In this document: positions 6,437-9,756 of the stretch, piece by piece | Position numbering within the stretch: position 1 is the first letter of the stretch | How the letters are laid out: the number at the start of each line of letters is the position of its first letter | Assembly (NCBI GenBank): GCA_031277435.1 | Contig: JAITMI010000166.1 | Location: forward strand, 1-9,756 | Direction: 5' to 3' | Length of the DNA: 9,756 nt | From: Pseudomonadales bacterium | GTDB lineage: Bacteria; Pseudomonadota; Gammaproteobacteria; Pseudomonadales; Pseudohongiellaceae | Made by a program: the position numbers and the translations under genes | The notes under the pieces: model-generated | Told to the model about the DNA's origin: nothing | Seen by the model: only the letters and a program-made list of their open reading frames with translations | The model's database searches: none

Positions 6437-8497
6437 TCAGAAGCTATAACGCACCCCGGCTTCGAGCGCGCGCCCCGCTTCCGGCGCAAAACCGCGCAGG
6501 TAAGAGGTGGCAAGCCGGATATCCTCGTTAGTGAGATTGTGGGCGCGGGCGAACAGCAATAGCTCGCCAGCGCCCACGTTCAGCGTGTAATCCGCGCCGA
6601 GATCGACGCGCGTCCAGGCGGCGGTTCCAAGTTCAAACTGCCCGGCGCGATCTTGCGCGAAGGCATGTTGCGCGCTGGCGAACAGGCTCCAATTTGCGCC
6701 GTCGTAACGCAGTTCCGTGCCGATACGCGCGGCGGGCATACGCGGCGCGTCGCCCAAGTTGTCGAGATGGCCACGCACCAGGTCGCCGAACAGGCTCAGC
6801 TTGTAGGCGAGCCCGAGTTGCCAATCCGCGCTGACTTCGAGCCCGGTAAAACGCGCGTCGTCCTGCGCGTAGGCGAGCACGGGGAAACCCTCCGCCTCTT
6901 CGCCGGTAGCGACTTGCCCGATGTAATCGTTGAAGCGGTTGTAAAACGCCGTGAGGGTGGCGTCGAAGCGTTCGTAATTGAACGATAGGGTTAAATCAGT
7001 ATTGAACGACGTTTCCGCGCCAAAACCGCTGTCGCCGATTTCACACGAGCCGCTGGCATGATGAATGACGCAGGTTTCCAAATCATTAAGATCGTAATTG
7101 GAATACAGTTCCTCCACCGAAGGCGCGCGCTGTGAACGTGACAGCGACAGCCCCAGCGTAGTAGCGGCGTTCATGTCCCACAGTGCCGAGCCCGACAGGC
7201 TGTAGGTGGTGAAACCGCGCGCGGGCGCTGGGCTGCTTTGCGGGGTGTACTGATCGCGGTTGATGCGTCCGCCGCCTTCGAAGGTCAGATTCGTGAGGTG
7301 GAAATCTTCCACCAGGAACAGCCCGGTGCTGGCGATGTCGGTGACGGGGATGAAACTTTCCTCACCCACCGCCGCGAACACTTCATCCGCGCGCTGCAAA
7401 CCCAGCGCGCCGTGGCGCTCGGGGCTGTCGGTGTGGGTGATTTGTAAACGCTGCTGCCAGGACTCGTTGCTGAAGCGGGTGCCGGTGGCGCCATCGCCTT
7501 CGATTTCGCTGTGCGCATAATCGGTGTAGCTGAGCTTGTAGCTCAGCCGTTCGGCCCAGGGCGCGAGGTCGAGCCATTCGCCGTCGAGGTCGTAGCGTTC
7601 GCGCTGCATATCGATGTGGACGAATTCTTCGGCTTCCGCGGCTTCTTCCTGATCGGCGTCCTCAGATTCTTCATGCCCATGCGCGCCGGGCGGCAGGCCG
7701 TAGAAGTTTTCCTGTTTGTTGTAGGCGAGCCCGAGATGCCCGCCTTGGTCGAACACCCAGCTCACCGCGCCGCTGGCGGAGTTGCCGCGGCCGCCAGTGT
7801 TGGCGATGAAGCCTTCGGAGTTGGTTTCAGAGTGAGTGTCCCCATCGAGATAGCGCGGGTCGCTGGCGAAGCCGGGGATTTTGAGATCGTTCCACTGCCG
7901 GTACAGGCCATCGAAATGCCACACCAGGTTGCCGTGGCTGAACTCCAGGCTGCCGACGGTGGTGCTGAGATCGGAAGCGCCGTCGTAGCGGCTTTCGAGC
8001 GCCAGAGCGGGCGCGCTGGGGATACTGCTGGCGATGCGGCGATCGCCCACGTTCACCACGCCGCCGATGGCGCCGCCGCCGTAAAGCAGGGTGGAGGGGC
8101 CGCGCAGTACCTCAAGAGTCGTGGCCAAAATGGCTTCCACGGTCTGCGCATGGTCGGCGGAATTGCCGGAGGCGTCGGCGATGGGCATACCGTTACTGAG
8201 GTTCATCACCCGCCGGCCTTGCTGGCCGCGCACCACGGTTTGCCCCACGGCGGGGCCGAACGAGGCATTGTTGAGGCCGGGCTGGCTGCCCAGCGTTTCG
8301 CCGAGGGTGGCGCTCGCCGCCTCGTGCAGTTCATCACCGCTGAGCACGGTGACCGGCAGCGCGGTTTCGCTGCTACGGACATGGATGGCGGTGGTAATCA
8401 ATTCTTCAATTTCGCCACTATTGGTTTGCGCGTAGGCCGGGGTCAGGGCCACGGCCAAAAGCCCCAGCGCGAAGGGCGGGGTACGGAAAATTTGCAT
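6437..8497 (-). CDS. znuD: TonB-dependent outer-membrane receptor, ZnuD-like (zinc)
   Basis: This 686-residue protein starts with a signal peptide (about 1-23, ending AYA). The plug domain (about 45-155) contains TVVRGQQGRRVMNLSNGMP and EVLRGPSTLLYGGGAIGGVV. A beta-barrel follows, ending in the aromatic C-terminus (VRYSF) needed for outer-membrane insertion. The plug order 'VIRGQ-GRR ... DHA ... EILRGP-TLLY' and the late barrel segment around RMPAARIGTELRY match neisserial ZnuD. A loop at about 273-295 is rich in His, Glu and Asp (starts HGHEESED), and a second loop has C476-VIHH-C485, both plausible zinc-capture sites facing outward. It should import zinc or a zinc complex using TonB energy. 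The upstream small His/Cys-rich protein supports the zinc role. The ATG at 8497 follows an in-frame TGA closely, fixing the start; the ribosome binding site is weak. Substrate is inferred from family resemblance. Confidence 0.88.
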   Translation of the reverse strand: MQIFRTPPFALGLLAVALTPAYAQTNSGEIEELITTAIHVRSSETALPVTVLSGDELHEAASATLGETLGSQPGLNNASFGPAVGQTVVRGQQGRRVMNLSNGMPIADASGNSADHAQTVEAILATTLEVLRGPSTLLYGGGAIGGVVNVGDRRIASSIPSAPALALESRYDGASDLSTTVGSLEFSHGNLVWHFDGLYRQWNDLKIPGFASDPRYLDGDTHSETNSEGFIANTGGRGNSASGAVSWVFDQGGHLGLAYNKQENFYGLPPGAHGHEESEDADQEEAAEAEEFVHIDMQRERYDLDGEWLDLAPWAERLSYKLSYTDYAHSEIEGDGATGTRFSNESWQQRLQITHTDSPERHGALGLQRADEVFAAVGEESFIPVTDIASTGLFLVEDFHLTNLTFEGGGRINRDQYTPQSSPAPARGFTTYSLSGSALWDMNAATTLGLSLSRSQRAPSVEELYSNYDLNDLETCVIHHASGSCEIGDSGFGAETSFNTDLTLSFNYERFDATLTAFYNRFNDYIGQVATGEEAEGFPVLAYAQDDARFTGLEVSADWQLGLAYKLSLFGDLVRGHLDNLGDAPRMPAARIGTELRYDGANWSLFASAQHAFAQDRAGQFELGTAAWTRVDLGADYTLNVGAGELLLFARAHNLTNEDIRLATSYLRGFAPEAGRALEAGVRYSF

Positions 8498-8517
8498 GAT
8501 GAAAGTCTCGACTCAAA

Positions 8518-8547
8518 GTAAAAACCAACTCATCCGCGGCGGATGAG
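8518..8547 (-). terminator. Hairpin plus T-run between the chaperone and receptor genes
   Basis: On the minus strand CTCATCCGC and GCGGATGAG (8539-8547 and 8529-8537) are perfectly complementary around one base. In practice this gives a 7-bp stem and 5-nt loop, followed by TTGGTTTTTA. This has the form of an intrinsic terminator placed about 20 bp before the receptor start, so it would separate the two genes or attenuate transcription into the receptor. Confidence 0.6.
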
Positions 8548-8568
8548 CTTGTGTCTTGCAACAGCGAG

Positions 8569-8853
8569 TCAGACTTGCGGCGGCGCGCGGCTTTGGTAGG
8601 GGAGGGGAGTGAAATCGATGATCGCGGCAACGCTGGCGGCGATCAGCCGCGGGCAGTCCGGCGCGGCGCAGAGCTGGAACTGTGGCGTGTATTCAGTGTC
8701 GTCGCTGAGCTGAAAATGGCACAGCGCGCAATCCACCGTATGCTGCGCATGGACGTGCAGCGGCGAATCCTGCACCAATTGCACGCCGATGAGCGTAAAG
8801 CTCAAGAGCAGGAGCAAGAGCAAATGGCGCAGAGATGAAGGGTGGGCTTTCAT
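8569..8853 (-). CDS. Small secreted His/Cys-rich protein, zinc-chaperone-like
   Basis: This 94-residue protein has a strongly hydrophobic N-terminal helix at about 8-27 (seven leucines in a row), acting as a signal peptide or membrane anchor. After it comes HVHAQH (H33, H35, H38), then the cluster C42-x2-C45-H46 in VDCALCHFQ, and C62/C67 in LCAAPDCP. This layout matches small proteins annotated as 'zinc uptake system zinc chaperone' and other short DUF2946-like proteins found beside metal-uptake genes. It lies upstream of the ZnuD-like receptor in the same direction, with a terminator-like hairpin between. It probably binds zinc in the periplasm. The start is limited by an in-frame TAA nine bases upstream of ATG 8853; no clear ribosome binding site is visible. 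The metal-binding role is inferred. Confidence 0.75.
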   Translation of the reverse strand: MKAHPSSLRHLLLLLLLSFTLIGVQLVQDSPLHVHAQHTVDCALCHFQLSDDTEYTPQFQLCAAPDCPRLIAASVAAIIDFTPLPYQSRAPPQV

Positions 8854-8932
8854 GGGCCGTTAATGTATCACAGATGTCAATCAGGGCGACTCCGCGCAAT
8901 AGACACTACCAATTCCCCCTCAACATGCCTAA

Positions 8933-8952
8933 AGTTATACTTGCGTATAACT
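8933..8952 (+). promoter_or_regulatory. Palindromic operator before the toxin-antitoxin pair
   Basis: AGTTATACTTGCGTATAACT is a perfect 8-bp inverted repeat with a 4-bp centre. It ends 14 bp before the antitoxin start and contains -10-like sequences (TTATAC, GTATAA), so a protein bound here would block the promoter. Autoregulation by a MazE-type antitoxin, alone or with its toxin, is the natural explanation. Confidence 0.65.
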
Positions 8953-8966
8953 CAAAGGAGATGCCC

Positions 8967-9230
8967 ATGCACACGACTAATTTACGCAAGGTTGGCGGCT
9001 CGGTCATGCTGACGGTGCCGCCGGCGCTGCTCGATGCCTTGCACCTGGCGCCCGGCGCCAAGGTAGCGCTGGCCGTCGACAAGGGGCGGCTTATCGTTGA
9101 ACCTAAAGTGCGGCCGCGCTACACACTGGCGCAATTGCTGGATGAAGCCGAAGCCTCCAAGGCATATCCGCTGCCTCCCGATGAGCGTGAATGGATCGAT
9201 GCGCCAGCGGTGGGGCGCGAGCTGATATGA
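8967..9230 (+). CDS. mazE: MazE-type (SpoVT/AbrB fold) antitoxin
   Basis: This 87-residue protein neutralises the toxin encoded next and binds DNA. Its first half, NLRKVGGSVMLTVPPALLDALHLAPGAKVALAVDKGRLIVEP, is a standard MazE/AbrB swapped-hairpin DNA-binding domain with the G-S-x-x-x-x-x-P pattern. The C-terminal tail (about 48-87, LAQLLDEAEAS...EREWIDAPAVGREL) is the acidic toxin-wrapping part. Two ATGs compete: 8961 lies directly against the AAAGGAG and has no spacing, so the ATG at 8967, six bases away, is preferred. The gene overlaps the toxin by 4 bp (ATGA), the usual arrangement that keeps antitoxin made first. A palindromic operator precedes it. Confidence 0.92.
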   Translation: MHTTNLRKVGGSVMLTVPPALLDALHLAPGAKVALAVDKGRLIVEPKVRPRYTLAQLLDEAEASKAYPLPPDEREWIDAPAVGRELI

Positions 9231-9553
9231 AGCGCGGCGATATTTACCTGGTTGACCTGGAGCCAACCGCCGGGCACGAACAGCGCGGGCATCGCCCGGT
9301 GCTTATTGTGTCCAGCGAGCGCTTCAACCGGCTTACCTCATGCCCGGTAATACTGCCAGTCACCAATGGCGGCGAATTCGCCCGCCGCCACGGTTTCGTC
9401 GTGGCGCTGAGTGGCACCACCACCACCGGCGTTGTCCGCTGCGATCAGCCGCGCGCCATTGACCTTTTGGCCCGCAACGCACGCAAGGTGGAATCCGTGC
9501 CGGAACCGGTCATGGATGAGGTATTGGCGAGAGTGGCGACTATATTTGAATAA
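9227..9553 (+). CDS. mazF: MazF/ChpB-type mRNA endoribonuclease toxin
   Basis: This 108-residue protein begins MKRGDIYLVDLEPTAGHEQR and continues GHRPVLIVSSERFNRLT, the hallmark of the PemK/MazF family, closest in wording to E. coli ChpB (GDI-LV---P--GHEQ-G--RP). The candidate catalytic pair is R23 in HRPVLIVSS and T46 in ILPVTNGG. The later segment GVVRCDQPRAIDLLARNARKV is also conserved. It should cleave mRNA at short sequences when the antitoxin is lost; the cut site cannot be predicted. The ATG at 9227 overlaps the antitoxin stop. The frame is open upstream, but an earlier start would lie deep within the antitoxin. The protein is full length with no damage visible, so the system is probably active. 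Confidence 0.93.
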   Translation: MKRGDIYLVDLEPTAGHEQRGHRPVLIVSSERFNRLTSCPVILPVTNGGEFARRHGFVVALSGTTTTGVVRCDQPRAIDLLARNARKVESVPEPVMDEVLARVATIFE

Positions 9554-9580
9554 GCGGCGGCGTTGAATCGCTGCTGCCGC
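9554..9580 (+). terminator. Hairpin directly after the toxin gene
   Basis: GCGGCGGC (9554-9561) pairs with GCTGCCGC (9573-9580), 8 bp with one G-U, directly after the toxin stop codon. AAAAC follows rather than a T-run, so it is a possible but not classical terminator. Confidence 0.4.
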
Positions 9581-9596
9581 AAAACCCGCCGTGTAG

Positions 9597-9665
9597 GGGC
9601 GGGCCCCCGTGTCCGCCCTTGCTGATGGCTGCCAAGGAACGACGGGCAGGCACGGGGGCCTGCCC
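9597..9665. repeat. Double-hairpin REP-like extragenic element
   Basis: Two 22-nt units, 9597-9618 and 9644-9665, face each other as an imperfect inverted repeat with a 25-nt spacer. Each is itself a hairpin: GGGCGG/CCGCCC in the first and GGGCAGG/CCTGCCC in the second, around a shared core (CCCCCGTG or its complement CACGGGGG). It resembles the 'TAGGGGC...CCCCCGTG...GCCC' extragenic repeats seen in many bacterial genomes. The remaining bases to 9756 contain no recognisable gene. Confidence 0.65.
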
Positions 9666-9756
9666 GACGCGTGGGGGCAGGTGCAGCGCGTTGGCGGGTA
9701 GCGCGGCATACAGCGCGGGAGGCAATACGTCACGGGCGGGCCGGGCGTTGGCATGG

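Noticed and set aside
7511..8521. 336-codon plus-strand open frame opposite the TonB-dependent receptor
   Set aside because: It is antisense to a receptor with signal peptide, plug and barrel motifs; the translation resembles no protein and reflects codon bias of the real gene.
8855..8880. TTGACA (minus strand, 8880-8875) as a -35 box for the zinc-chaperone-like gene
   Set aside because: A -10 element at the right spacing would fall on the start codon and the sequence there (GCCCAT) is not -10-like, so no promoter is called.
8933..8952. Zur (zinc repressor) box controlling the divergent zinc genes
   Set aside because: GTTATAC/GTATAAC looks like Zur half-sites, but the separation is about 5 bp longer than in the enterobacterial GTTATA-AT-ATAAC type. 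It lies next to the antitoxin start, so a toxin-antitoxin operator fits better.
9338..9754. 138-codon minus-strand open frame
   Set aside because: More than half overlaps the clear MazF gene in antisense, and its Pro/Cys/Arg-rich start is translated repeat DNA.
1..9756. CRISPR array, insertion sequence, tRNA or rRNA
   Set aside because: No regularly spaced direct repeats, transposase frames, cloverleaf structures or rRNA-like segments were found by eye.

Overview
The window looks like a chromosomal segment of a fairly GC-rich Gram-negative proteobacterium, probably gamma- or beta-proteobacterial. The signs are a TonB-dependent outer-membrane receptor with a signal peptide, a sigma-54 response regulator with its kinase, a DUF1640-type coiled-coil protein, and extragenic hairpin repeats of the REP type. 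There is no insertion sequence, phage gene, rRNA, tRNA or CRISPR array. All assignments come from reading the sequence and remembered family motifs; no search was run.

Left region (1-3794): a MacB/FtsX-type ABC transporter permease on the minus strand runs off the left edge. It is divergent from a two-component system on the plus strand: an NtrC-family response regulator and a PAS-containing membrane histidine kinase that overlap by 14 bp. The 255-bp divergent region holds a near-consensus sigma-54 promoter facing the permease (891-905) and, about 125 bp upstream of its predicted start site, a perfect 11-bp inverted repeat (986-1029) suited to be the regulator's enhancer. A short in-frame leader ORF ends inside the permease ribosome binding site. 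The likely circuit is kinase to regulator to sigma-54-driven permease.

Middle region (3795-6436): a small DUF1640-like membrane-anchored coiled-coil gene (plus) converges on a two-gene minus-strand operon of GAPDH homologues. The distal gene is a normal type I GAPDH with catalytic Cys157 and His184. The proximal one is a paralogue in which the catalytic cysteine is alanine and several phosphate-site residues are changed. They are joined by a TAATG stop/start overlap. The non-catalytic GAPDH paired with an active one is the most unusual item here.

Right region (6437-8853): a ZnuD-like TonB-dependent receptor (zinc uptake) and, upstream of it on the minus strand, a short secreted His/Cys-rich protein resembling the small 'zinc chaperone' proteins found beside zinc uptake genes. 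A hairpin followed by a T-run lies between them and may act as an attenuator.

Right end (8933-9756): a MazE/MazF (ChpB-like) toxin-antitoxin pair with a perfect palindromic operator in front and an ATGA overlap between the genes. It is followed by a hairpin and a double-hairpin extragenic repeat whose two stems differ by compensating changes.
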